From Candidatus Thiodiazotropha sp. (ex Codakia rugifera) (GTDB taxonomy: Bacteria; Pseudomonadota; Gammaproteobacteria; Chromatiales; Chromatiaceae), in assembly GCA_025656675.1 (NCBI GenBank), contig JAHXHN010000001.1:773501-837500 (forward strand): a stretch of 64,000 nt of DNA. The letters run 5' to 3'. The position numbers and the translations under genes are program-made. The notes beneath the pieces are model-generated. The model saw only the letters and a program-made list of their open reading frames with translations, did no database searches and was not told the DNA's origin. Positions 38,356-46,914 of this stretch are shown here, in pieces (the first letter of the stretch is position 1; every line of letters starts with the position of its first letter).

Positions 38356-41300
38356 ATGAATATCCAGGTTGCTCTCTCCCTGCTAGTGCTTGTGTTGGTT
38401 ATCGCAATTTCGTTGATGCTATTGCTAATCTCAAAGCAAAAAAGACTGCATCAGAATCTCACTAATCGGGAACTTTTTTTAAGATCAATCATTGACGCGC
38501 GACAAGAGGGTATCTGGTTGGTAAATGCCCAGGGCGTCACGCTGTCTGTCAATCAATACGCAGCAGAGATCCTTGGCTGTCGTATTGATGAGTTACAAAC
38601 TAAATCCATCTACGAAATATTAAGTGAAAAAGCTGGATGTGAGATTAAAAGCAAGCTGCAACAGGCCTTCAGTAACAATACAGAAGTTGATGATTTTAAG
38701 TTTCAATTCGAAAACAGCGGATTGACCTGGATCAGGATGTCCTTCAAATCGATCAAGGATGACCAAAGCGTGGTTTATGGTGTATTGATCACACTCAGCG
38801 ATATCACGGAAGCATATCAAGAGCCGTATACGAACAAGGAGCATCACCAAAACTTTCAGCAGTTGAGCGAGTCAATACGCGAGGTTTTTTGGTTAGGTTC
38901 GCCAGATTGGAAACAGGTGTTTTATATCAGCCCCGCTTATGAGTCGATTTGGGGTCGGAGTTGTCAGAGCCTGTATAACAATCCCACAAGTTGGAGTGAT
39001 GTAATACATGAATCAGACCGTGAAATGATAAAAAGTTTTTTAACAGAGTCTGTAAGCAGTGAATGGGAGACATTGAATTTCCCTGAATACAGGATCATCA
39101 GGCCGGATGGTGAACAACGTTGGATCGAAGCAAGGGCCTATGCCATAAAAGACGATGAGGGTGTGTGTTATCGGGTGGCTGGCATTGCCGAAGACATCAC
39201 AAAGCGGAAACAGATCGAGTTGGCGCTCCACTCCAGTGAGGAGTATCTGAGACAGATTATGGACTCAGCTGCTGAGGCGATTTATACCCTTGATGCATCA
39301 GGTAACTGTACAAGTATCAATCATGCCGGCATATCACTTCTCGGTTATGAGAGCGCTGACCAATTGATTGGCAGAAACATGCATGACCTCATCCATCACC
39401 GTTATCCGGATGGATCATCCTATGCTGCGGAGGACTGTCCAATTTTCAAAGCCTTCATCGACAACCAGAAAATACATATTGATGATGAAGTGTTGTGGCG
39501 TAAGGACGGCAGCTATTTTCCTGTCGAATATTGGTCATATCCCCTGAGTATCAAGGATCTTACGATAGGGGCGGTTGTGACTTTTATTGATATTACTGAA
39601 CGCAAGTTCAATCAAGAGCAGCTTGTATCACGGCTGCGTCTGCATGATTACGCTCAAGACCACACTATGCACGACTTGTTGGTCTATACCCTCGATGAGG
39701 CCTGTGAAACGACGGGCAGTCGGGTTGGCTTTTACCATTTTCTCGAAGCGGATCAAAACACCATCTCGCTACAGGCTTGGTCAACCCGCACCACACAGGA
39801 CTACTGTCATGCCGAAGCGAGTGGTTTGCACTACAACCTTGATCAGGCCGGTGTCTGGGCAGATGCAGTGCGACAGCGACGGCCGATCATCCATAACGAT
39901 TATGCTGCACTGGAGAATAAGCAGGGATTGCCAGACGGGCATGCCGAGGTGATACGAGAGGTGGTTGTACCTGTTTTCAGAGGAGAGAAGATTGTTGCCA
40001 TTATGGGGGTTGGTAACAAGCCACTGCTGAATTATGACCAGAGAGATGTGGATAAAGTAGCGGGACTTGCTGACCTGGCATGGGAAATCGTTGAACAGAA
40101 AATGATTGAGGAGCAGCTGGAACAGAGTGAGAAACAGCTAAGCACAATATTGGATACAGTTACAGAGGGTGTTGCGTTGTGGGATGAACAGGGCCAGTTA
40201 AGATATATCAACCATGGATTTAACACGCTTTTCGGGCAACAGGATAATCGAGGTGGTGATGCGGGCTTCAAGGGACAGAGTCTGGCCAGATTAATGTCTG
40301 ACGAAGTACCGGCGGAAGCCGATCGACTGCCTTTGAAACAGCTCCTTGAAGAAGGGGGGCCAGCGCAGAGCCGGGTGCTGCAAATCGGCAATCAGCAAGG
40401 CGAAAAAAAATGGGTTAGGTTTAATATTCAACCCTTGTTTGATATTACAAAACAGCATGTCACAGGTGTGGTCTCCACAGCAACGGATGTCACTGTGCAG
40501 CAGACCCATGAAGAACAACTGCAGCAACAGGCCCACTATGATGCTTTAACACAATTACCGAACCGACTGCTGGCAACGGATCGGTTAAAGCAGCTGATGG
40601 CCCATGCAAAGCGGACTGGAAACCTATTGGCAGTTGGTTATTTGGATCTTGATGGATTCAAAGAGATCAATGACAAATATGGACATGATGCGGGCGATGC
40701 AGTGCTCAAGGAGATTGCCAGACGTCTAAGTATCAACTCAAGGGATGGGGATACGGTGGCACGCCTGGGTGGTGATGAGTTTCTTGTTCTGTTGGCAGAC
40801 CTTACCGATCATTTTGAATGTCTGTTGATTCTACAGCGCATATTACATGAGACGGCTGCACCGCATGAAATTGCAGGTTCAACCGCATCTGCTGTTACAG
40901 CAAGTCTGGGAGTGACCTTCTACCCAAATGACAATTCAGACCCTGAAACACTGATTCGGCATGCAGACCAGGCCATGTACCTGGCGAAGCGGTCAGGAAA
41001 GAATAATTTTAAATTCTACAGTCAAGATTACGAGAGTCGTCTCCATGCTCAACAAAAGACTGAGAAGGAGATTGGGTGGGCATTGGAGCGAGGACAACTC
41101 GATATCCATTATCAACCTGTAGTTAACTGTCGAAAGAGAACAGTGACGGAAATGGAGGGCCTTATTCGCTGGAATCATCCAATATTGGGATTGCTGGAAC
41201 CGGCAGAGTTTTTACCATTGATCCAAAGTGACAGCCTGGTGTTTGCAATCAGTGAATGGGTTATAGATAAAGCCCTGATGCAGATGCGATGCTGGTATAT

Positions 41301-41832
41301 AGAGGGGAGACCCCTGTCGATCAGTATCAATCTCTTCTCCAGGGAGATCACAGATCCAGCATTTCCGAAGATGCTTCGATCGAAGTTAGGGGAGCATGGA
41401 TACGATCCAGCCTATCCATTGGTTTTGGAGATTTCCGAAACATCGATTCAGGGTGATTCCGAAGAACTGTCCAGATTTGTCAAGCAGTGTATGGCATTGG
41501 GTGTGGTCTGTGCATTGGATGATTGTGACGGAAAATTTACCTCTATATCGTATCTGCAAAAGCTATCAGTGAAACGGGTTAGTATTGATCCTTCCATCAT
41601 CCAACATATCCGGGATGACAATGATAAGCATGCCCTTGCAGAAGCTATTGTGGGTGTAGCTCATGCTTTCGGTATCACGGTAGTAGCAGAGGGGGTTGAA
41701 ACCAAATCACAAATGGAAGCGCTGCTCTCAATGGGTTGCGAGTGTATGCAAGGTTATTATTTTGCACACCCCATGGATATAGCGACGCTCAGTGGTTGGA
41801 CTCAAAGTATGGATCATTCAATAACATGGTAA
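38356..41832 (+). CDS. PAS/GAF diguanylate cyclase with degenerate EAL domain
   Basis: A 1158-residue signalling protein: N-terminal TM (about 5-23), PAS1 (40-150), PAS2 (170-285), PAS3 (290-415), GAF (425-580), PAS4 (590-710), GGDEF (720-885) and EAL-like (895-1150). The cyclase site is intact (RLGGDEFLVLL, about 805). The EAL domain is eroded: EAL reads EGL (about 934), loop 6 reads DDCDGKF instead of DDFGTG (about 1055), and the catalytic Lys of KID is Ser (about 1076). The predicted output is c-di-GMP synthesis, with the EAL part perhaps a binding module. A bacteriohemerythrin gene follows after 30 bases. Confidence 0.92.
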   Translation: MNIQVALSLLVLVLVIAISLMLLLISKQKRLHQNLTNRELFLRSIIDARQEGIWLVNAQGVTLSVNQYAAEILGCRIDELQTKSIYEILSEKAGCEIKSKLQQAFSNNTEVDDFKFQFENSGLTWIRMSFKSIKDDQSVVYGVLITLSDITEAYQEPYTNKEHHQNFQQLSESIREVFWLGSPDWKQVFYISPAYESIWGRSCQSLYNNPTSWSDVIHESDREMIKSFLTESVSSEWETLNFPEYRIIRPDGEQRWIEARAYAIKDDEGVCYRVAGIAEDITKRKQIELALHSSEEYLRQIMDSAAEAIYTLDASGNCTSINHAGISLLGYESADQLIGRNMHDLIHHRYPDGSSYAAEDCPIFKAFIDNQKIHIDDEVLWRKDGSYFPVEYWSYPLSIKDLTIGAVVTFIDITERKFNQEQLVSRLRLHDYAQDHTMHDLLVYTLDEACETTGSRVGFYHFLEADQNTISLQAWSTRTTQDYCHAEASGLHYNLDQAGVWADAVRQRRPIIHNDYAALENKQGLPDGHAEVIREVVVPVFRGEKIVAIMGVGNKPLLNYDQRDVDKVAGLADLAWEIVEQKMIEEQLEQSEKQLSTILDTVTEGVALWDEQGQLRYINHGFNTLFGQQDNRGGDAGFKGQSLARLMSDEVPAEADRLPLKQLLEEGGPAQSRVLQIGNQQGEKKWVRFNIQPLFDITKQHVTGVVSTATDVTVQQTHEEQLQQQAHYDALTQLPNRLLATDRLKQLMAHAKRTGNLLAVGYLDLDGFKEINDKYGHDAGDAVLKEIARRLSINSRDGDTVARLGGDEFLVLLADLTDHFECLLILQRILHETAAPHEIAGSTASAVTASLGVTFYPNDNSDPETLIRHADQAMYLAKRSGKNNFKFYSQDYESRLHAQQKTEKEIGWALERGQLDIHYQPVVNCRKRTVTEMEGLIRWNHPILGLLEPAEFLPLIQSDSLVFAISEWVIDKALMQMRCWYIEGRPLSISINLFSREITDPAFPKMLRSKLGEHGYDPAYPLVLEISETSIQGDSEELSRFVKQCMALGVVCALDDCDGKFTSISYLQKLSVKRVSIDPSIIQHIRDDNDKHALAEAIVGVAHAFGITVVAEGVETKSQMEALLSMGCECMQGYYFAHPMDIATLSGWTQSMDHSITW

Positions 41833-41862
41833 AAACAATTTAGAAAGCCGAGGAGGCTGCTC

Positions 41863-42303
41863 ATGACTGAGCCTAAAAAGGTCCAAAAGCCGATACTATG
41901 GAGCGATGATTTCGCTATCGGAATTGAAGTGATCGATATGCAGCATAAGAACCTATTAAACATGGTGAGTGAGGCTTATGCCAGCCTGTCAGAGTCCAGC
42001 ACACCCATGACGTTACAAAGGATTACCAAGGAGCTCCTCAGCTACGCCATCTACCATTTCGAGACTGAAGAGTCCCTGATGCAGGAATATCATTATGATG
42101 TAGAGCATCCAATCGATGCGGATGCACACAAACAGGAGCATCGGAAATTTTCAGCCAAAGTGGTCGCTGCAAGAAAGGAGATGAAACAGGGCGATATACA
42201 ACAGGTGGAAGCGATGCTGGATTTCCTGCAAACCTGGATAGCCAGTCATACGCAGGAGACAGACAGGAGACTTGGACGCTTTCTCAGTCAAAAAATGGAA
42301 TGA
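41863..42303 (+). CDS. Bacteriohemerythrin
   Basis: Oxygen-binding diiron four-helix protein of 146 residues. All seven ligands are present: His28 (DMQHKN), His65 and Glu69 (YHFETEE), His89 and His93 (HKQEH), His129 and Asp134 (SHTQETD). A GAGGAGG ribosome site precedes the ATG. Directly downstream of the PAS/GAF cyclase, it may sense or deliver oxygen for that signalling protein, or buffer oxygen for the aromatic oxygenases; both are inferences. Confidence 0.95.
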   Translation: MTEPKKVQKPILWSDDFAIGIEVIDMQHKNLLNMVSEAYASLSESSTPMTLQRITKELLSYAIYHFETEESLMQEYHYDVEHPIDADAHKQEHRKFSAKVVAARKEMKQGDIQQVEAMLDFLQTWIASHTQETDRRLGRFLSQKME

Positions 42304-42411
42304 TCAGGGCCTGACCAGACCCAATGGGTGAGAGGATAGGCCATAACTTGGTTTGTCATATCATTAACTTTCGTCAGATTCAGCGGTCAACTGCGCGGAA
42401 TCTAGGTTTAA

Positions 42412-43113
42412 TCAGGCGCTCTCTTTTTTCTGCAAAGACTCCTCCCTCAAGACCCGCTGAGTGATTTCAGCCGTTCTTAAAATGTGGTGTTCTATCGCAT
42501 CGCCCGCACGTTTCTGATCCCTTTCAAGGGCTGCGTTCCGCAACTCTTCATGCTCTTGGTGCAGGTCACGGGGAATCTCGGTGCTAAGGGCAATATTTCG
42601 ATAACGTTTGTGCTGATCGTAGAGGATGCTATAAAAGCGACGTAACCATTTTGAGGTGCAACCTGCTATGAGCGCTTCATGAAAATCATGATTGCGTACC
42701 TCCCATTCCGCAGGATCTCGGTCTGTCGATTCTTCGACCTTTTCCAGTTGATAAAAGGCAGCAACGATCTGTGACTCCCAGGCATCATCACCTAACTCGA
42801 TACTCTGACAGAGGGCCTGTTTCTCCAGCAAAATGCGTAAACGGGTGATATCCGCCAGATCCTCCTCTGACATCGGTGCTACCCGGAATCCTCTCTGCCC
42901 TTCAGCAGTTACAAAGCCGTCAGCTGTGAGGCGACTTAACGCTTCCCGCAATGGACTCGCCCCAACACCATATTCCTGGCGTAAATGCTCGACACGCAAC
43001 TTCTCGTCGGGTTGCAAGACGCCATGAATGATGTCTGAGCGCAATCGCTGATAAGCCTGGTCAGAGAGGGTTTTCGTGCCATTCTGATCGGGTGGTGTGG
43101 TGGTTTTTGCCAT
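42412..43113 (-). CDS. GntR/FCD family transcriptional regulator
   Basis: Repressor-type regulator of 233 residues. The N-terminal winged helix (about 15-80: LSDQAYQRLRSDIIHGVLQP, LRVEHLRQEYGVGASPLREALSRLTADGFV) is followed by an all-helical FCD effector domain (about 90-220) with the metal/ligand residues of the family (NHDFHEALIAG, HEELRNAALERD, HHIL). It is divergent from the dmpP operon, with several TATCGATA-type sites between. The effector is unknown; an aromatic acid or pathway intermediate is likely. Confidence 0.92.
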   Translation of the reverse strand: MAKTTTPPDQNGTKTLSDQAYQRLRSDIIHGVLQPDEKLRVEHLRQEYGVGASPLREALSRLTADGFVTAEGQRGFRVAPMSEEDLADITRLRILLEKQALCQSIELGDDAWESQIVAAFYQLEKVEESTDRDPAEWEVRNHDFHEALIAGCTSKWLRRFYSILYDQHKRYRNIALSTEIPRDLHQEHEELRNAALERDQKRAGDAIEHHILRTAEITQRVLREESLQKKESA

Positions 43114-43187
43114 TTCTGTAGTTCCGTTTGGGTGCCGAGTGCACTTCGTGGATCAAAGTAGCTGTTTTCGATGACCGCGACAGTGAC

Positions 43188-43286
43188 TTTTATCAATATT
43201 TTAGGCGTTAAAAAGATAATTACAAAAAATATCGATAAAAAACTTGCAAATCGATAAAATATCGCTATTCTTCAGTTTATCGATAT
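43188..43286. promoter_or_regulatory. Cluster of TATCGATA-type operators
   Basis: Related motifs: TATCAATA (43191-43198), TATCGATA (43230-43237), ATCGATA plus ATATCG (43250-43264) and TATCGATA (43278-43285). They fill the gap between the GntR gene and dmpP and overlap the probable dmpP promoter, as expected for autorepression and repression by the FCD regulator. The 15-base run around 43230 recurs at 56176-56190. Confidence 0.65.
43244..43271 (+). promoter_or_regulatory. Possible sigma-70 promoter of the dmpP operon
   Basis: TTGCAA (43244-43249), 16-base spacer, TATTCT (43266-43271). The spacer carries one operator-like site and another lies at the expected start of transcription. Each box matches only four of six consensus bases. 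Confidence 0.4.
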
Positions 43287-43300
43287 TTTGGAGCGCTACT

Positions 43301-44359
43301 ATGTCCTACCAACTCACCATTGAGCCGACTGGCGATGAGGTTGAGGTCGAAGAGGGTCAGAACATGCTCGATGCCTGTCTACGTGCCGGTATCTGGATGC
43401 CTCACGCCTGCTGTCACGGTCTTTGTGGTACCTGCAAGGTGGAGGTGCTTGAGGGCGATGTGGACGTGGGCGATGCCTCCAGTTTTGCACTGATGGATAT
43501 GGAGAGAGATGAAGGCAAGGTATTGGCATGCTGCGCCACCCTTGAGTCGGACACGGTCATCGAAGCAGATATCGACGAAGATCCCGATGCGCGCACTATT
43601 CCGGTCCGGGACTTTGAAGCAGAAATCGTACGTGTGGAGAACCTGACCCATGATGTGAAGGGAGTCTGGCTGAAACTGGACGGTGAGGGTATCGACTTCC
43701 AAGCCGGTCAATACATCAACTTCCATGTGCCTGGTGTGGAGGTGCCGCGGGCCTTCTCCCTGGCGAACAAACCTTCCAATCCTCATCTCATTGAATTGCA
43801 TATCCGTCTGGTCTCTGACGGCGAGGCCACGCCAATCATCCATAACGATCTGAAACCCGGTGACCGGGTCAACATCACAGGTCCTTATGGACGATTCTTT
43901 GTGCGTAAGTCCCGTACAGAACCGATGATTTTCATTGCAGGCGGCACCGGTCTCTCCAGCCCGAAATCGATGATTCTCGATCTGCTGGAAACGGGTTGCA
44001 CCACCCCCATTACATTGCTGCATGGCGTAAGAGCAAAAAAGGATCTCTACGATGACGACACGTTCGGATCCTTGGTAGAAAAACACAGCAACTTCACCTA
44101 CATCCCTGTGCTTTCCCAGATGGATGATGACGATGAGTGGAGCGGAGAGACAGGTTTTGTCCATGAAGCGGCGCTACGCCATTTCAACAGCCTCTTCTCC
44201 GGTAATACAGCCTACTTATGTGGCCCGCCGGTGATGATTGAAGCGGCCATTCGCGCCCTGATGCAGGGACGCTTGTTTGAAAAGGATATTTTCACCGAGC
44301 GTTTTCTCACCAAAGGTGAAGAGAATCGAAAGCGCAGTCCGGTATTCAAGAGACTTTAA
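43301..44359 (+). CDS. dmpP: Phenol hydroxylase reductase subunit P5
   Basis: Passes electrons from NADH through FAD and a plant-type 2Fe-2S cluster to the diiron subunit. The 352 residues comprise an N-terminal ferredoxin domain (CCHGLCGTCKVEVLEGD with three cysteines, the fourth in LACCATL), an FAD domain (PRAFSLANKP) and an NAD domain (IFIAGGTGLSSPKSMILDL). The frame extends to 43244 through the operator region; the ATG at 43301 is the family start. Unusually it is separated from dmpKLMNO and placed behind a GntR-type repressor. Confidence 0.94.
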   Translation: MSYQLTIEPTGDEVEVEEGQNMLDACLRAGIWMPHACCHGLCGTCKVEVLEGDVDVGDASSFALMDMERDEGKVLACCATLESDTVIEADIDEDPDARTIPVRDFEAEIVRVENLTHDVKGVWLKLDGEGIDFQAGQYINFHVPGVEVPRAFSLANKPSNPHLIELHIRLVSDGEATPIIHNDLKPGDRVNITGPYGRFFVRKSRTEPMIFIAGGTGLSSPKSMILDLLETGCTTPITLLHGVRAKKDLYDDDTFGSLVEKHSNFTYIPVLSQMDDDDEWSGETGFVHEAALRHFNSLFSGNTAYLCGPPVMIEAAIRALMQGRLFEKDIFTERFLTKGEENRKRSPVFKRL

Positions 44360-44361
44360 CG

Positions 44362-44679
44362 ATGACGGTCCGTTTTGAAATCTATGTGGAAGACAAGGAT
44401 GCGCGTTTCCAATGTGCTGAAGAGCAGCGCTTGTTGCATGCCATGCAGGCCCAGGGTCTTGGTTCCATTCCTGTCGGTTGCAAAGGCGGAGGCTGTGGTA
44501 TCTGCCGGGTGCAGATCACTCAGGGCGAGTACGAGACGCGCAAGATGAGCCGTGCTCATGTCACGGAAGAGGATGAACAGCATGGGATTGCGCTCTCATG
44601 TCGAGTCGTTCCAAAGAGCAATCTTTCCCTTCGGTTGGCCCCCAGGTCAGCGGAAGAGGAGAACGAGAGTGCAGCATAG
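44362..44679 (+). CDS. dmpQ: 2Fe-2S ferredoxin (XylT/DmpQ type)
   Basis: A 105-residue plant-type ferredoxin with cluster cysteines in VGCKGGGCGICRVQI and LSCRVVP. In meta-cleavage operons this protein re-reduces catechol 2,3-dioxygenase whose iron has been oxidised by substituted catechols. It starts two bases after dmpP. Here it is far from its expected client dmpB (34562), which is in the other operon. Confidence 0.9.
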   Translation: MTVRFEIYVEDKDARFQCAEEQRLLHAMQAQGLGSIPVGCKGGGCGICRVQITQGEYETRKMSRAHVTEEDEQHGIALSCRVVPKSNLSLRLAPRSAEEENESAA

Positions 44680-44745
44680 CGCTCCGTAATAAAACCAAAC
44701 GTACATTATCAACGCATGCGGGGCATATCCCGGTAGGAGGAATTC

Positions 44746-44943
44746 ATGGCTGTAACGAGTGACGATCATGCTGTTCGGTTTATCCAGATCACGCTGGGGG
44801 ATGTAGGCATCTCTCGTGATCAGGTGAGAATCGACGGCTTTGAAGAGACCGGTTGTCAGGACAATGCCAGGCACTTCATGAAGAGCTGGAGTGAGTTTGA
44901 TCGCTGTGGCGAAGTGTTGCCTGGCAATGAGCGTAACAACTGA
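44746..44943 (+). CDS. Unknown 65-residue protein in the meta-pathway operon
   Basis: Starts with a strong GGAGGAATTC-type site before the ATG at 44746 and ends three bases before the next gene, so it is very likely translated. The sequence (MAVTSDDHAVRFIQITLGD, then Gly/Asp-rich, Cys at about 36 and 54, ending LPGNERNN) has no signal, helix bundle or motif I recognise. It is not a 4-oxalocrotonate tautomerase: there is no Pro after the initiator Met and no resemblance in the body. Confidence 0.7.
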   Translation: MAVTSDDHAVRFIQITLGDVGISRDQVRIDGFEETGCQDNARHFMKSWSEFDRCGEVLPGNERNN

Positions 44944-44946
44944 GAC

Positions 44947-45378
44947 ATGAGCGGATTGACCGTCAACGAAACGAGTCTTCATTGGCAGTACGCCATGCAG
45001 GCCGTGACGGCAGCCAGCCAGCATGCCGAGGGTATCGGGGTGGTGATCAATGTCGCCGTTGTCGATCGGGGTGGCAACCTGCTTGCGTTTCAACGACAGA
45101 ACGGTGCGCCACTTCACTCTATATCGATTGCCATCGATAAGGCCTACAGCGCGGTGAGCTTTGGTTTTTCAACGGCTGACTGGCTTTCACTCATCGGTGA
45201 TCAGCCACAGTTGAGAGAAGGTTTGGTTCAACGTGATCGCCTGGTGATCTTCGGTGGTGGATTGCCTATCCGGGTCGATGGCGAACTGGTCGGTGCGATT
45301 GGCGTTTCGGGCGCATCGGAAACAGAAGACGAGGCGTGTGCCCGCGCCGGTATTGAAGCGATCGGCTTATCGGCCTGA
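44947..45378 (+). CDS. GlcG/HbpS family protein
   Basis: A 143-residue cytoplasmic protein of the GlcG/HbpS (heme-degrading-like) fold, with the motifs VINVAVVDRGGNLLAFQRQNGAP, IAIDKAYSA, VIFGGGLPI and GAIGVSGASETEDEACARAG. Members are frequent in aromatic-degradation operons, but their role there is not established. It sits between the unknown small protein (three-base gap) and dmpC. It is short enough to be a single complete domain. Confidence 0.88.
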   Translation: MSGLTVNETSLHWQYAMQAVTAASQHAEGIGVVINVAVVDRGGNLLAFQRQNGAPLHSISIAIDKAYSAVSFGFSTADWLSLIGDQPQLREGLVQRDRLVIFGGGLPIRVDGELVGAIGVSGASETEDEACARAGIEAIGLSA

Positions 45379-45443
45379 CAACACAGACTCCCGTATTGAA
45401 CAACGGGAATTCATAGGACATTGGCGTACATACGGTGAACAGA

Positions 45444-46904
45444 ATGAGAGAAGTGAAACACTTCATCAATGGTGAATTTGTCGGTTCTGCATCAGGCAAG
45501 CTGTTCGACAATATCAACCCGGCTACCGGGCAGAAGATCGGTATTGTGCATGAAGCGGGCGCACCTGAAGTTGATGCTGCGGTTACTGCAGCACAAGCTG
45601 CTTTGCAGGGTGATTGGGGAAAGATGCCATTGGCGGAACGTGCCGATCTGTTGCACAAACTGGCGGATGGCATCACCGCCCGCTTCGATGAGTTTCTGGA
45701 AGCCGAGTGCCTCGATACCGGTAAACCGCAAAAGCTTGCCTGTCATATCGACATCCCCCGCGGTGCCGCCAATTTCAAGGTGTTTGCCGATGTGGTGAAG
45801 AATGTCCCCACTGAGAGCTTTATGCTCGATACGCCGGATGGGGCGGGGGCACTCAATTATTCACTGCGTAAGCCCAAGGGTGTGATTGCCGTGATCAGTC
45901 CCTGGAATTTACCGTTGCTGCTGATGACCTGGAAGGTCGGTCCGGCGCTCGCCTGCGGTAATACGGTGGTGGTCAAACCGTCTGAGGAGACGCCTTTCAC
46001 CACAGCCCTGCTGGGTGAAGTAATGAACGAAGTCGGCATACCGAAGGGCGTCTATAACGTGATTCACGGTTTTGGTCCGAACTCCGCCGGTGAGTTTCTG
46101 ACAAGGCATAAGGGGGTGGACGGCATCACCTTTACCGGTGAGACCGGTACCGGTAGTGCAATCATGAAAGCTGCCGCTGACGACATCACCGATATCTCAT
46201 TTGAGCTGGGGGGTAAGAACCCTGCCATCGTGTTCGCTGACTGCGACATGGACAAGGCCATCGAAGGTACCCTGCGCTCGGCGTTCGCCAACTGTGGCCA
46301 GGTCTGTTTGGGCACTGAAAGGGTCTATGTAGAACGACCTGTATATGACGCGTTTGTCAGTCGTCTCAAGGCCGGTACCGAAAATCTGAAATTGGGTAAG
46401 TGGGACGATCCGGAAACCGACATGGGACCGCTGATCAGTCAGGAGCATCGTGAAAAAGTACTCTCCTACTATCAGAAAGCGGTGGATGAGGGGGGCACCG
46501 TAGTAACCGGTGGCGGAACCCCCGAAATGTCGGCTGACCTGGCACAAGGCGCCTGGGTAGAACCCACCATCTGGACCGGCCTGTCGGATGACGCTGCCTG
46601 TGTCCGTGAAGAGATCTTCGGTCCCTGTTGCCATATCCGTCCCTTCGACACCGAAGAAGAGGCTATCGAATTGGCCAACAGCACCGAGTATGGACTGGCG
46701 ACCGCCATCTGGACTGAAAACGTCTCTCGCGCCCATCGGGTCGCAGGCAGGATCGACGCGGGCATTGTCTGGGTCAACTCCTGGTTCCTGCGCGATCTGC
46801 GTACCCCCTTTGGCGGTGCCAAGCAGTCCGGTATCGGGCGGGAAGGGGGTGTCCACTCCCTGGAGTTCTATACCGAACTGAAAAACATCTGTATCAAGCT
46901 TTGA
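45444..46904 (+). CDS. dmpC: 2-Hydroxymuconic semialdehyde dehydrogenase
   Basis: Oxidises the ring-cleavage product to 2-hydroxymuconate with NAD (the dehydrogenative branch). The 486 residues from the ATG at 45444 equal the DmpC/XylG length as I recall it; a GTG at 45435 is an alternative. Aldehyde dehydrogenase signatures: ISPWNLPLLLMTWKVGPAL, FTGETGTGSAIM, general base Glu in FELGGKNPAIVF, and catalytic Cys in FANCGQVCLGTERVYVE split as usual. It is followed by dmpE after ten bases. Confidence 0.95.
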   Translation: MREVKHFINGEFVGSASGKLFDNINPATGQKIGIVHEAGAPEVDAAVTAAQAALQGDWGKMPLAERADLLHKLADGITARFDEFLEAECLDTGKPQKLACHIDIPRGAANFKVFADVVKNVPTESFMLDTPDGAGALNYSLRKPKGVIAVISPWNLPLLLMTWKVGPALACGNTVVVKPSEETPFTTALLGEVMNEVGIPKGVYNVIHGFGPNSAGEFLTRHKGVDGITFTGETGTGSAIMKAAADDITDISFELGGKNPAIVFADCDMDKAIEGTLRSAFANCGQVCLGTERVYVERPVYDAFVSRLKAGTENLKLGKWDDPETDMGPLISQEHREKVLSYYQKAVDEGGTVVTGGGTPEMSADLAQGAWVEPTIWTGLSDDAACVREEIFGPCCHIRPFDTEEEAIELANSTEYGLATAIWTENVSRAHRVAGRIDAGIVWVNSWFLRDLRTPFGGAKQSGIGREGGVHSLEFYTELKNICIKL

Positions 46905-46914
46905 GGAGTTATCG

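Noticed and set aside
44746-44943. 4-oxalocrotonate tautomerase (dmpI) for the 65-residue protein
   Set aside because: The size fits, but the N-terminal catalytic Pro and the tautomerase body are absent.
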